NCBI RefSeq assembly: GCF_019925205.1
Contig: NC_083560.1
Location: 46,980,270 to 47,044,269, forward strand
Source: Metopolophium dirhodum
Taxonomy: Eukaryota > Arthropoda > Insecta > Hemiptera > Aphididae
Direction: 5' to 3'
DNA: 64,000 bases
The notes below the pieces were generated by a model. It saw only the letters and a list, made by a program, of their open reading frames with translations, had not been told where the DNA came from and did no database searches. The position numbers were made by a program, and so were the translations under genes. This document shows positions 63,590-64,000 of the stretch, piece by piece (the stretch's first letter is position 1; every line of letters begins with the position of its first letter).

Positions 63590-64000
63590 ATATAATGTGT
63601 CGTAATATAATATTGTGTACCTACCTATTAATTTTGTTGTTTGATGAGTATATTTTATCTAATACAATATTAATAACTTGACAAACTATTTATTATACGA
63701 ATATTTATTTTTATCATATCATTAATCACTATAATACATTAATACGGAATTGAATCTGCCTTTCAGCTTTCACTTATTTTGTTTGGATACAAAAAAAAAC
63801 AACAAAAAAATTACGTATCATTTTGTATTGTGTATACCTATATACTATTAATATTATTTATATACGTATTCAACAATTAAAATATAGATACGAACAAATT
63901 GCTTAAGACTTAAATGTATAGTTATAGACTTATAAGTATATAGTGACCTACCTAGCCGTGATATTTTTAATAATTGACTTATTTTTCTTGACTTGAGTTT

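Overview
The window looks like aphid nuclear DNA. It is AT-rich and intron-rich, carries runs of the GGTACCTACCT type, and holds dense MITEs and a high-copy repeat whose ends read GATTCTGAGCGAAGC. The recognisable genes are animal genes with small exons and GT-AG introns. The species call rests on sequence texture, not on a database match.

Layout: 0-2.6 kb holds a small TIR element and a CpG-rich block. 4.1-4.5 kb holds two exons of a battenin (CLN3) gene. 5.1-9.7 kb is a transposon nest: two opposed copies of the GATTCTGAGCGAAGC repeat, one of them inside a hAT-like element with 10-bp flanking direct repeats, with an array of an AACACGTTTTGA-type motif between them. 9.7-14.6 kb is mostly empty, with MITEs. 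14.7-16.0 kb is a short THAP-domain gene (+ strand). 16.1-16.8 kb is a broken hAT/ZMYM1-type remnant (- strand). 18.6-21.4 kb is a divergent MEF2-type MADS-box gene (- strand). 25.5-30.9 kb is a Helitron with both ends readable but broken coding capacity. 32.8-36.2 kb is rich in fold-back elements. 37.5-46.7 kb holds two tandem head-to-tail genes for the 7SK snRNA methylphosphate capping enzyme (MePCE/Bin3). The full-length copy lies to the right; a short copy without the N-terminal region lies to the left. 46.7-51.9 kb has repeats, including a TTAA-flanked MITE nested in an older repeat. 51.9-53.9 kb is a strongly CpG-rich, promoter-like block. 53.9-64 kb has no recognised gene, but several MITEs, including a clean hAT MITE with 8-bp target duplications.

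Most notable: (1) a nearly identical tract of about 390 bp shared by the two otherwise diverged MePCE copies, which suggests gene conversion; (2) a MEF2 paralogue with changes inside a normally almost invariant MADS domain; (3) 40-43-bp hairpins (CATAGAT...ATCTATG) flanked by 8-bp direct repeats, apparently extremely small mobile elements; (4) the Helitron with defined termini and a lost helicase motif.
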